Shown here one piece after another: positions 24,948 to 32,264 of a stretch of DNA of 32,264 nucleotides. Position 1 is the first letter of the stretch, and each line of letters opens with the position of its first letter. The notes below the pieces were generated by a model. The model did not search any database. It saw nothing but the letters and a program-made list of their open reading frames with translations, and was not told the DNA's origin. Origin of the DNA: Clostridiales bacterium DTU089 (GTDB lineage Bacteria > Bacillota > Clostridia > Oscillospirales > Acutalibacteraceae); assembly GCA_001513045.1 (NCBI GenBank), contig LFSB01000018.1:1-32264 (forward strand). Direction: 5' to 3'. A program made the translations under genes and the position numbers.

Positions 24948-26189
24948 TTGGCGGAGTTTGAAAAGCAAAACAAAACCACCTTTGTTTCGGCGGCGGAGCT
25001 TGCCGTACAGGGTGAATATATTCAAAAGGTTCGCGCCGTGCTTGAGGCAAGGTACGGAGAAAATCCCAAGGCCTATGTGCATACCTACGGTTGTCAGGGG
25101 AATGTTGCGGATTCGGAACGCATAAAAGGTATGCTGTGTCAAATGGGGTATACCTTTGCGGAATCTCCCGAAAACGCCGACCTTGTGCTTTATAACACCT
25201 GCGCGATACGGGAGCATGCTCAGGACAGGGTTTTCGGAAATGTCGGTCTTCTTAAACCCATGAAAAAAGAAAAACCGAACATGATTATTGCTCTGTGCGG
25301 TTGCATGATGCAGCAAAAGCATGTTGCCGAAAAAATCAAGCAGAGCTATCCGTTTGTAAATCTTGTATTCGGAACACATGCGATACACAGGCTTCCCGAG
25401 CTTCTTTGCGGAGTGCTGTGTGAGAAAAAACGTGTTTTTTCGGTGGAGGACTCCGCCGGAGTTATAGCCGAGGGCATACCCTCCGTGCGCGACGATACTC
25501 AAAACGCATGGCTGCCGATTATGTACGGTTGTAATAACTTCTGCACCTATTGTGTTGTACCCTATGTAAGAGGCAGAGAAAGAAGCCGTAAACCGGACAT
25601 AATAATCGAGGAAGCGCGTGAGCTTGCCGCAAAGGGCTTCGGGCAGATAACACTGTTGGGGCAAAATGTCAATTCCTACGGTAAAAATTCCGGCTTCGAT
25701 ATGAACTTTTCCGGACTTTTAAGACAGCTTGACGCCATAGACGGCGACTTCAAAATAGATTTCATGACCTCTCATCCCAAGGATTGCACAACGGAGCTTA
25801 TTGATACACTCGCTTCAATGAAAAAGTTTTCCGGGCATCTGCATTTGCCTGTGCAGTCGGGGAACAACCGCATACTTGCCGCGATGAACCGCGGATATAC
25901 CAGGGAACACTACCTCGGACTTGTTGAGTATGCGAAGAAATCGATACCCGGGCTTGACCTTACAACCGATATAATTGTCGGCTTCCCGGGCGAAAACCAT
26001 CAGGAGTTTTGCGATACGCTTTCTCTGGTAAGAGAGGCGCAATTCGCTTCTATGTTCACTTTTATTTTCTCGCCGAGGAAGGGTACAAAAGCGGAAACGC
26101 TACCGGACCCTGTCTCGCATGCGGAAAAGGCCAAGTGGTTCAAAGAGCTCACAGACCTTCAGGAAAAAATAACAAAAGGAGAAATTTAA
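24948..26189 (+). CDS. miaB: tRNA-2-methylthio-N6-isopentenyladenosine-37 methylthiotransferase MiaB, lacking TRAM
   Basis: This 413-residue radical-SAM enzyme adds the 2-methylthio group to i6A37 in tRNA. The N-terminal UPF0004 domain has the auxiliary-cluster cysteines C49 (YGCQ), C85 (NTC) and C119 (CGCM). The radical-SAM cysteines are C195, C199 and C202 in GCNNFCTYC. Translation begins at TTG, with AGGAGG at 24935-24940 seven nt upstream. The protein stops at LQEKITKGEI, just where the C-terminal TRAM domain (about 65 residues) normally follows; family members are usually 440 residues or more. The next gene begins 2 nt later, so there is no room for a frameshifted TRAM. It pairs functionally with miaA at 31223, which makes its substrate. 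Confidence 0.95.
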   Translation: MAEFEKQNKTTFVSAAELAVQGEYIQKVRAVLEARYGENPKAYVHTYGCQGNVADSERIKGMLCQMGYTFAESPENADLVLYNTCAIREHAQDRVFGNVGLLKPMKKEKPNMIIALCGCMMQQKHVAEKIKQSYPFVNLVFGTHAIHRLPELLCGVLCEKKRVFSVEDSAGVIAEGIPSVRDDTQNAWLPIMYGCNNFCTYCVVPYVRGRERSRKPDIIIEEARELAAKGFGQITLLGQNVNSYGKNSGFDMNFSGLLRQLDAIDGDFKIDFMTSHPKDCTTELIDTLASMKKFSGHLHLPVQSGNNRILAAMNRGYTREHYLGLVEYAKKSIPGLDLTTDIIVGFPGENHQEFCDTLSLVREAQFASMFTFIFSPRKGTKAETLPDPVSHAEKAKWFKELTDLQEKITKGEI

Positions 26190-26191
26190 CA

Positions 26192-26605
26192 ATGGATGTA
26201 ATTGCACTTGTCCGTCAGCTCGGAGCAGCGCTTCAGCAGGACGACCGTTACCTCAAGTTCCAGGAAGCCAGAAAGGCAAACGATGCCGATGAGGAGCTCA
26301 ACGCTCTTATAGGTAAAATCAATCTGGTTCAGATGTCATATCAGCAGGAGGCTGCAAAATCGGATGCCAACGAGCAGAAGCTTCAGGCGTATGATAAGGA
26401 ATTCAACGAGATATACGGTCAGGTAATGCTCAACGCCAACATGCAGGCTTATGAAGTCGCAAGAGGCGAGGTTGACGAGCTTATGAACTATATCGTAGGC
26501 ATACTTTCCATGTGCGTCAACGGCGAAGACCCCGAAACCTGCGAGCCTCCCAAGGAGCATGAACACAATTGCGGCGGCGAATGCTCGTCCTGCTCAGGCT
26601 GCTGA
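26192..26605 (+). CDS. YlbF/YmcA (RicA-like) family protein with Cys-rich tail
   Basis: This 137-residue helical protein has the YlbF/YmcA fold (res ~5-105: repeated heptad-like helices with LGAALQQDDRY and FNEIYGQVMLNANMQAYEVA). The last 30 residues carry six cysteines (108, 117, 127, 131, 134, 137), including ECSSCSGC at the very end. In Bacillus, YmcA (RicA) works with YlbF and YaaT in a complex that ligates Fe-S clusters through conserved cysteines and supports RNase Y-dependent mRNA maturation. The gene lies between miaB and mutS, as ymcA does in Bacillus. AAAGGAG, overlapping the last codons of miaB, precedes the ATG. Assignment as RicA rather than RicF rests on neighbourhood. Confidence 0.85.
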   Translation: MDVIALVRQLGAALQQDDRYLKFQEARKANDADEELNALIGKINLVQMSYQQEAAKSDANEQKLQAYDKEFNEIYGQVMLNANMQAYEVARGEVDELMNYIVGILSMCVNGEDPETCEPPKEHEHNCGGECSSCSGC

Positions 26606-26620
26606 AAAATGTAAATCCGA

Positions 26621-26652
26621 CGGGTATCCGTATATTTTAATGCGGATACCCG
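26621..26652 (+). promoter_or_regulatory. Leader hairpin between the ymcA-like gene and mutS
   Basis: CGGGTATCCG (26621-26630) and CGGATACCCG (26643-26652) form a perfect 10-bp stem, extendable to 13 bp with one wobble and a 6-nt loop. It ends 4 nt before AAGGAG of mutS (26657-26662). No T-run follows, so it is not a classic terminator. It may serve mRNA processing, stability or mutS translation. Confidence 0.55.
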
Positions 26653-26671
26653 AAAGAAGGAGAAAAAACAG

Positions 26672-29296
26672 ATGGCAAAGCTCTCTCCGATGATGGAGCA
26701 ATACTTTCAGATAAAACAAAATTATCCCGACACACTGCTGTTCTTCCGTCTGGGTGATTTTTATGAGATGTTTTTCGATGACGCAAAAACCGCATCCAAG
26801 GAGCTCGAGCTGGTGCTTACGGGTAGAGATTGCGGTCAGGAGGAGCGCGCCCCCATGTGCGGCGTGCCTTTTCACAGTGCGGACGGCTATATAGCCCGCC
26901 TTGTCTCAAAAGGATACAAGGTCGCTATATGTGAGCAGCTTGAGGACCCCGCGCTTGCCAAGGGAATCGTCGAAAGAGATGTCATAAGAATTATCACACC
27001 GGGAACGGTCATTGAAAGCAATATGCTTCCTGAGGACAGGAACAATTATCTTGCCGCCGTATATTTCGGCGAAGCCACGGGCGCAGTCTGCTTTGCCGAC
27101 ATTTCAACCGGAGAGGTTCATATAGATGACTTTACTACCGATTCGCACAATGAAAAGCTTCTGAATCTTCTCGGCTGCTTTTCTCCGAGCGAGGTGCTTT
27201 TTAATGAATCCGCGGCGCTCGACCGTTCACTTTCGGCGTTTGTCTCAAAGCGTCTGAAGGTCAACACAGAGGTGCTGGACGAGACATATTTTGAGCCGAA
27301 CAAGTGCCGTGAAATCGTTCTTGGGCACCTTAAAGCGGCGAACTGCAAGCAGGAGGACATCCTTCGTTCGCCTGAAATTGTTGCGGCGTTCGGCGCTGCA
27401 CTGCTGTATCTTGCGGAAACGCAGAAGACCGATATTGAAAACATCGGTTCGGTGGAGCGTTACGATGAAAACGGATACATGTCGCTTGACCTCACCGCGA
27501 GAAGAAATCTTGAAATCACCGAAACCAATGTGCGCCGAGAAAAACGCGGGAGCCTGCTCTGGGTTATCGACCACACAAAAACCGCCATGGGCAAGCGCCT
27601 TATACGCAGCTGGGCGGAGCAGCCTCTTGTAAGCTGTACGCAGATACTTTTCAGGCAGAATGCCGTTGCGGAGCTGTGCGCGGACACTGTGCTTACAGGC
27701 GAAGAAATGCGTCTGCTCGGTGAAATATATGATCTTGAGCGCATAATGACCCGAATACTTTATGAGTCGGCAAACGCCAAGGAGCTGCGTGCTCTTTCCT
27801 TCACCATACAGCGCCTCGGTGAAATAAAATCAAGACTTTCCGGCGTGAAATCAAAAGCGCTTTGCGAAATACACGATGATATAGACCTGCTTGAGGATGT
27901 AAACTCGCTTGTTACGCGCTCAATAGTCGAAAATCCGCCGTTTTCCGTCCGTGAGGGCGGCATGATAGCGCGCGGATACAATACAGAGCTTGACGAGCTG
28001 CATGAAATTGTTGACAACGGCAAGGGCTTTATAGCCGGAATAGAAGAAAGCGAGCAGGAGAAGACCGGAATAAAGAAGCTGAAAATAGGCTACAACAGGG
28101 TTTTCGGCTACTACATTGAAGTGTCAAACTCCTTTAAAGACCAGGTCCCGGAAACCTATATACGCAAGCAGACGCTCTCAAACTGCGAGAGATACATAAC
28201 AAGCGAGCTTAAGGAGCTTGAATCAAAGGTGCTCGGAGCGCAGGAGAGAATAGTTAAGCTTGAATATGAGCTTTTCTGCGATGTCCGCCGTACTGTCGCG
28301 GCAGAGATAGAGCGAGTACGCCGTACGGCAAGAGCCGTTGCAAGGCTTGATGTTCTCGCTTCCTTTGCTTACACCGCAAATCTTAACAATTACTGCTGTC
28401 CGCAGGTCAACAACGGCGACGAGATAGTAATAAAGGACGGAAGACATCCGGTTGTCGAGCTTATGCTTGACGGGGCGCCGTTTGTTCCAAACGATACGCT
28501 GCTCAACTGTCGGGAGGACCGCTGTGCGATAATCACCGGACCGAATATGGCGGGTAAATCCACATATATGCGTCAGGTCGCACTTATAACCCTGATGGCT
28601 CAGATAGGCTCCTTTGTTCCCGCCAGAAGCGCCGTAATCGGCATAGTTGATAAAATCTTTACACGTGTCGGAGCGTCGGATGACCTTGCCGCCGGGCAGT
28701 CAACCTTCATGATGGAGATGACGGAGGTTGCCTCAATACTTGAAAACGCCACGCGGAAAAGTCTTGTTATATTTGATGAAATAGGCAGAGGAACCTCGAC
28801 GTTTGACGGTATGAGCATAGCAAGGGCGGTGCTGGAATATACTGCGGACAAAAAGAAGATAGGTGCAAAGACCCTGTTTGCGACACATTATCATGAGCTT
28901 ACCGAGCTTGAGGGCGAGGTCGAGGGCGTACGCAATTACAGCATAGCGGTAAAAAAACGCGGTGATGATATAACGTTTTTGCGCCGTATAATCAAGGGCG
29001 CTGCCGACGGAAGCTACGGTATTGAGGTTGCAAAGCTTGCAGGCGTTCCGGACGCGGTTGTAAGCAAGGCGAAGGCTGTGCTGAAAAAGCTCGAGGCGGA
29101 CGGAGTCAGGCTTTCGGTAAAAAGCATTGACGCTTCGGACGATGTTGAGCCGGAGGATGAGCTTCAGATGAGCTTTGCCTCAGGCGCGCAGCAGAGTATT
29201 GTTGACACCTTAAAAGCGCTTGATGTTAATACGCTTACACCTATTGAGGCACTTTCGGTGCTCTATGAGCTTTCAAAAAAGGCAAACGGACAATAA
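26672..29296 (+). CDS. mutS: DNA mismatch repair protein MutS
   Basis: This 874-residue MutS1 protein recognises mismatches and recruits MutL. The mismatch-contacting motif FYE is at 30-32 within RLGDFYEMF. The connector, lever and clamp domains follow (YIRKQTLSNCERYITSELKELE). The ATPase has Walker A GPNMAGKST (623-631), the DLAAGQSTFMMEM loop, Walker B FDEIGRGTST and the LFATHYHEL switch. The C-terminal helix-turn-helix region (PIEALSVLYEL) is present. Length is normal. AAGGAG at 26657-26662 sets the start. mutL follows after 34 nt. Confidence 0.98.
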   Translation: MAKLSPMMEQYFQIKQNYPDTLLFFRLGDFYEMFFDDAKTASKELELVLTGRDCGQEERAPMCGVPFHSADGYIARLVSKGYKVAICEQLEDPALAKGIVERDVIRIITPGTVIESNMLPEDRNNYLAAVYFGEATGAVCFADISTGEVHIDDFTTDSHNEKLLNLLGCFSPSEVLFNESAALDRSLSAFVSKRLKVNTEVLDETYFEPNKCREIVLGHLKAANCKQEDILRSPEIVAAFGAALLYLAETQKTDIENIGSVERYDENGYMSLDLTARRNLEITETNVRREKRGSLLWVIDHTKTAMGKRLIRSWAEQPLVSCTQILFRQNAVAELCADTVLTGEEMRLLGEIYDLERIMTRILYESANAKELRALSFTIQRLGEIKSRLSGVKSKALCEIHDDIDLLEDVNSLVTRSIVENPPFSVREGGMIARGYNTELDELHEIVDNGKGFIAGIEESEQEKTGIKKLKIGYNRVFGYYIEVSNSFKDQVPETYIRKQTLSNCERYITSELKELESKVLGAQERIVKLEYELFCDVRRTVAAEIERVRRTARAVARLDVLASFAYTANLNNYCCPQVNNGDEIVIKDGRHPVVELMLDGAPFVPNDTLLNCREDRCAIITGPNMAGKSTYMRQVALITLMAQIGSFVPARSAVIGIVDKIFTRVGASDDLAAGQSTFMMEMTEVASILENATRKSLVIFDEIGRGTSTFDGMSIARAVLEYTADKKKIGAKTLFATHYHELTELEGEVEGVRNYSIAVKKRGDDITFLRRIIKGAADGSYGIEVAKLAGVPDAVVSKAKAVLKKLEADGVRLSVKSIDASDDVEPEDELQMSFASGAQQSIVDTLKALDVNTLTPIEALSVLYELSKKANGQ

Positions 29297-29330
29297 GAAT
29301 ATCAAGGAAACGGAACGGAGGTGACGCCGA

Positions 29331-31208
29331 ATGCCTAAAATCAATCTTTTACCAAAAGAAATCGCAGAGCTTATAGCTGCCGGAGAGGTCGTCGAGCGTC
29401 CTTCCTCGGTAATAAAGGAGCTTGTCGAAAATTCCATCGACGCCGGCGCAAAAAATATAACCGTTGAAATAAAGAACGGCGGCAAGACCTTCATGCGCAT
29501 ATCCGATGACGGCTGCGGAATAGAGCGCGATGATATACCTCTCGCAGTTACAAGTCATGCAACAAGCAAAATAAAAAGCAGGACAGACCTGGACGCTATA
29601 GCTACCCTCGGCTTCAGAGGGGAGGCGCTTGCGTCCGTTTGTGCAGTGTCAAAGGTGGATATTCTCACAAAAACCGCCGAAGAAGATGTAGGAACGGCAT
29701 TTTCCGTGGCAGGGGGAGTATGTGCGCCTGCCGAGGATGCGGGCTGTCCGGACGGCACTACAATTGTAATCAGAGAGCTGTTTTATAATACTCCCGCGAG
29801 AATGAAGTTTTTAAAGAAGGATGTATCGGAGGCCAACTTTGCCGCCTCTGTTATTGATAAAATTGCCATAGCATATCCCGGAATCGCGTTTAAATTTATA
29901 CGCGACGGGCGCCAGACGCTTTCAACCTCCGGCAACGGCGATATGCTTTCGGCGGTGTATTCCGTATACGGACGCGAGTTTGCGGAATCGCTCGTAAAGG
30001 TGTCATATTCGCTCGACGGAATAGGGGTTGAAGGCTATGTCTCATCGCCCTTGCATTCAAGGGGCAGCCGCGGAATGCAGCTGTTCTATATAAACAACAG
30101 GCTCATATCAAACCGCACGGCGGTTGCCGCTCTTGAGGAGGCATATAAGAACTCCATAATGATAGGCAAGTTCCCGGCATGTGTCCTGAACATCTCGGCT
30201 CCGTATGAGAGCATAGATGTAAATGTTCACCCTGCCAAAACCGAGGTTCGTTTTGCCGACGAAAGGCGCATATTCAATGCTGTGCACTATGCGGTGAAAA
30301 ACGCCATAGATACCGCGCCGGCAAGACCTGCTGTCAGCATTGACACTGCCCCGGTGCGTCCTCAGCCGGTATTCGGCGAGCAAACCTCACTGAATACTCA
30401 GCACATAAAAATAACCCATATAGGCACTCCGGGCTCTGCCCCGCTTGTTATAAACTCACCGAAAACAGATTCGGAATCCGCTTGTGAGCACGCAGATATA
30501 CCTGTTTTCACAGATGTAATATCTGTGAATCCCACACCGGACAGCGGGAGCGTCCCGCAACCGCAAACAATTGATTTCCTTTCGGACGAGCCCTTGCCCG
30601 AGGTAAGACGCAATGTTGATGAAAAAACGGCTGTTGTGCCGGATTTTCGTGTGGTGGGGGAGGTCTTTCGTACTTATATACTTGTGGAGTGCGAGGACAA
30701 GCTGCTTGTAATCGACAAGCATGCGGCACATGAACGCATGCTTTTTGAAAAGATGAAGGCTCACGGGCGCAGCACTCACCAGCAGATGCTTTTGAAGCCT
30801 GTCATAGTTACGCTGAGCAAGGAGGAGTATTCGGCTCTTATTGCTTCTGTTACGGAGTTGTCCGCAGCAGGCTTCGACATAAAGGATTTCGGCGACGGAA
30901 GCGTCAAGATTTCCGCTTGTCCCGCGGCGTTGGGTGAATGTGACATAACTGCGGTAATCACCGAGATTGCCGGCAAGCTTTTAAACAGCTCGCGTGATAT
31001 TTCCACAGATTCACTTGAGCGTATATACAGCACGGTTGCCTGTAAGGCCGCTGTTAAGGCGGGGCAATATACCTCGGATTATGAGCGTGACCGATTTGTA
31101 GCAGAGCTGCTGTCAAGCAACGAAATACGCTTTTGCCCTCACGGAAGACCGGTTATTACCGAGCTTTCGCGTCATGAGCTTGAAAAGCAATTCAAGCGCA
31201 TAGTATGA
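29331..31208 (+). CDS. mutL: DNA mismatch repair endonuclease MutL
   Basis: This is a 625-residue protein. The N-terminal GHKL ATPase shows the MutL box: IAAGEVVERPSSVIKELVEN, DDGCGI and ATLGFRGEAL. A Pro/Ser/Thr-rich linker (~330-430) leads to the C-terminal dimerization and nicking domain. The metal-binding endonuclease motif is DKHAAHERMLFE (462-473), with Lys where the consensus DQHA has Gln. ACKAAVKAG and CPHGRP complete the nuclease site, so the protein is of the nicking type found in bacteria without MutH. GGAGGTGA at 29317-29324 sets the start. The stop lies 14 nt before the miaA ATG. Confidence 0.97.
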   Translation: MPKINLLPKEIAELIAAGEVVERPSSVIKELVENSIDAGAKNITVEIKNGGKTFMRISDDGCGIERDDIPLAVTSHATSKIKSRTDLDAIATLGFRGEALASVCAVSKVDILTKTAEEDVGTAFSVAGGVCAPAEDAGCPDGTTIVIRELFYNTPARMKFLKKDVSEANFAASVIDKIAIAYPGIAFKFIRDGRQTLSTSGNGDMLSAVYSVYGREFAESLVKVSYSLDGIGVEGYVSSPLHSRGSRGMQLFYINNRLISNRTAVAALEEAYKNSIMIGKFPACVLNISAPYESIDVNVHPAKTEVRFADERRIFNAVHYAVKNAIDTAPARPAVSIDTAPVRPQPVFGEQTSLNTQHIKITHIGTPGSAPLVINSPKTDSESACEHADIPVFTDVISVNPTPDSGSVPQPQTIDFLSDEPLPEVRRNVDEKTAVVPDFRVVGEVFRTYILVECEDKLLVIDKHAAHERMLFEKMKAHGRSTHQQMLLKPVIVTLSKEEYSALIASVTELSAAGFDIKDFGDGSVKISACPAALGECDITAVITEIAGKLLNSSRDISTDSLERIYSTVACKAAVKAGQYTSDYERDRFVAELLSSNEIRFCPHGRPVITELSRHELEKQFKRIV

Positions 31209-31222
31209 CGGGGGAGTGCACA

Positions 31223-32161
31223 ATGGAGAAAATACCCGTAACAGCGGTTACCGGGCCTACCGCATCCGGAAAAACAAGGCTTGCGGTTGAGCTTGCACAT
31301 CGTTTCAACGCAGAGGTTGTTTCTGCGGATTCCATGCAGGTATACAAGGGCATGGACATAGCTACGGCAAAGCCCACTGTTGAGGAAATGCAAGGCATAA
31401 AGCATCATCTTGTGGATTTTCTTGACCCCGGCACGCCCTTCAGCGTTGCAAAATACTGTGCTCTTGCCGGAGAGTGTATATCCGATATTCACAAAAGAGG
31501 GAAAAATGTCGTGCTTGCCGGCGGCACCGGACTTTATATCGAGCATCTTCTTGAAAATATACAGCTTACAGAAACGCCCTGCGAGCCCGGGCTGCGGGAG
31601 CATCTGAGAAAAAGGCTTGAAGACGAGGGTGCAACGGCTCTTTTAAAGGAGCTTGAGAAAACAGACAGTCAAACCGCGGCAAGGCTTCACCCGAACGATA
31701 CGGGAAGGATAATAAGAGCCCTTGAAATATATTATTCCTCCGGCATTACAATTTCCGAGCAGACAGCCCGTTCGCGTTTGCAACCCTCTCCGTATGACCC
31801 TCTTTATCTGGGACTTGATTTTAAAGACCGCGGCAAGCTGTATGAGCGCATAGATGCGCGCGTCGATAAAATGCTTGAGGACGGTCTTGTCGAGGAGGCT
31901 AAAGCCTTTCTTGCTTTGCCGGAAGCTGCCACGGCATCGCAGGCGATAGGCATAAAGGAGCTGCAACCGTATTTTAACGGAGAATGCACTCTTGAACACG
32001 CCGTCTGTGAGATAAAAAAATCCACACGTCATTACGCCAAGCGGCAGCTTACATGGTTCCGCCGGAACGATAAAATGAATTTTCTCTTTGTTGATGAATA
32101 TGACAGCTTTGATGCACTTGCCGAGGCAGCCGCAGAAAAAGTAAAAGCTTTTAAGAGGTGA
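31223..32161 (+). CDS. miaA: tRNA dimethylallyltransferase
   Basis: This 312-residue enzyme transfers the dimethylallyl group to N6 of A37 in tRNAs reading U-starting codons. The P-loop is TGPTASGKT (10-18), followed by VSADSMQVYKGMDIATAKP and KHHLVDF. A glycine-rich GGTGLYIEHLL segment and the C-terminal TRHYAKRQLTWFRR motif bind substrate and tRNA. Two starts are possible: ATG 31205 overlaps the mutL stop, and ATG 31223 has GGGGAG 6 nt upstream; the latter is chosen. It acts before MiaB, encoded at the head of this block, so both steps of ms2i6A37 synthesis flank mismatch repair. Confidence 0.96.
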   Translation: MEKIPVTAVTGPTASGKTRLAVELAHRFNAEVVSADSMQVYKGMDIATAKPTVEEMQGIKHHLVDFLDPGTPFSVAKYCALAGECISDIHKRGKNVVLAGGTGLYIEHLLENIQLTETPCEPGLREHLRKRLEDEGATALLKELEKTDSQTAARLHPNDTGRIIRALEIYYSSGITISEQTARSRLQPSPYDPLYLGLDFKDRGKLYERIDARVDKMLEDGLVEEAKAFLALPEAATASQAIGIKELQPYFNGECTLEHAVCEIKKSTRHYAKRQLTWFRRNDKMNFLFVDEYDSFDALAEAAAEKVKAFKR

Positions 32162-32168
32162 GATATAT

Positions 32169-32264
32169 ATGGAGAAAAAACTGAAATATATTCTTTGCTC
32201 TGCAGCGGGAATTCTCATTGTGGCATACCTGTGCTACCAGGCGTATATGTCCACCTATGACCCG
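32169..32264 (+). CDS. Start of a membrane-anchored protein, cut by the window end
   Basis: An ATG with GAGGTGAG a few nt upstream opens a frame that stays open for 32 codons to the end. It begins with KKLKY and one hydrophobic segment (about res 7-25), then AYMSTYDP. A short cytoplasmic basic end plus a single helix suggests a membrane-anchored extracytoplasmic protein. HlyD-like membrane-fusion proteins of clostridia often start this way, but too little is visible to assign one. It begins 7 nt after the miaA stop, so it is probably in the same transcript. Confidence 0.7.
   Translation, partial: MEKKLKYILCSAAGILIVAYLCYQAYMSTYDP

Noticed and set aside
24855-25664. A 269-residue open frame on the minus strand
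   Set aside because: It is antisense to miaB and the end of the hydrolase gene, with no family features.
1-32264. CRISPR arrays, tRNA or rRNA genes, insertion sequences, phage genes
   Set aside because: No regularly spaced repeats, cloverleaf or rRNA segments, or transposase/integrase motifs were seen on reading through the window.

Overview
The window is typical of a low-to-mid GC, Gram-positive, anaerobic Clostridia genome, most likely from the Oscillospirales/Ruminococcaceae. The reasons are strong Shine-Dalgarno sites throughout, the Firmicutes gene orders rnj-gdpP-rplI-dnaB, tilS-hpt-ftsH and miaB-ymcA-mutS-mutL-miaA, c-di-AMP turnover by GdpP, and a secreted protein with a type I dockerin. 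The exact taxon is an inference. No rRNA, tRNA, CRISPR array, transposase or phage gene was seen. Genes are densely packed and no gene-free stretch exceeds about 190 bases.

Left part (1-7023): the 3' end of an FAD/NAD-dependent oxidoreductase and a small cysteine-motif DUF1667 protein (the usual companions of clostridial glycerol-3-phosphate dehydrogenase), then a cytoplasmic GH29 fucosidase-like enzyme. A shared hairpin terminator separates these from a convergent rnhA-MFS transporter pair on the minus strand. Divergent from rnhA is a fused sugar-nucleotidyltransferase/phosphohexomutase-like protein whose mutase half has lost its catalytic motifs.

Core housekeeping block (7177-16567, plus strand): RNase J, the c-di-AMP phosphodiesterase GdpP, ribosomal protein L9, replicative helicase DnaB, TilS, Hpt and FtsH, with tight spacing or overlapping ends. 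FtsH appears to begin at a non-canonical ATA (or ATC) codon. The block ends in a strong intrinsic terminator.

Accessory block (16626-24936): a Thr-rich lipoprotein and a neutral-ceramidase-like protein on the minus strand; a divergent paralogue of the latter with an N-terminal signal or anchor; an oligo-1,6-glucosidase-type GH13 enzyme behind a striking inverted repeat; an exported transglutaminase-like protein ending in a dockerin; and a monoacylglycerol-lipase-like hydrolase. The divergent ceramidase-like pair with its lipoprotein is the least explained part of the window.

Right part (24948-32264, plus strand): miaB (ending before the TRAM domain), a YmcA/RicA-type protein with a Cys-rich tail, mutS, mutL and miaA, linking tRNA A37 modification with mismatch repair, followed by the start of a membrane-anchored protein cut by the window end.
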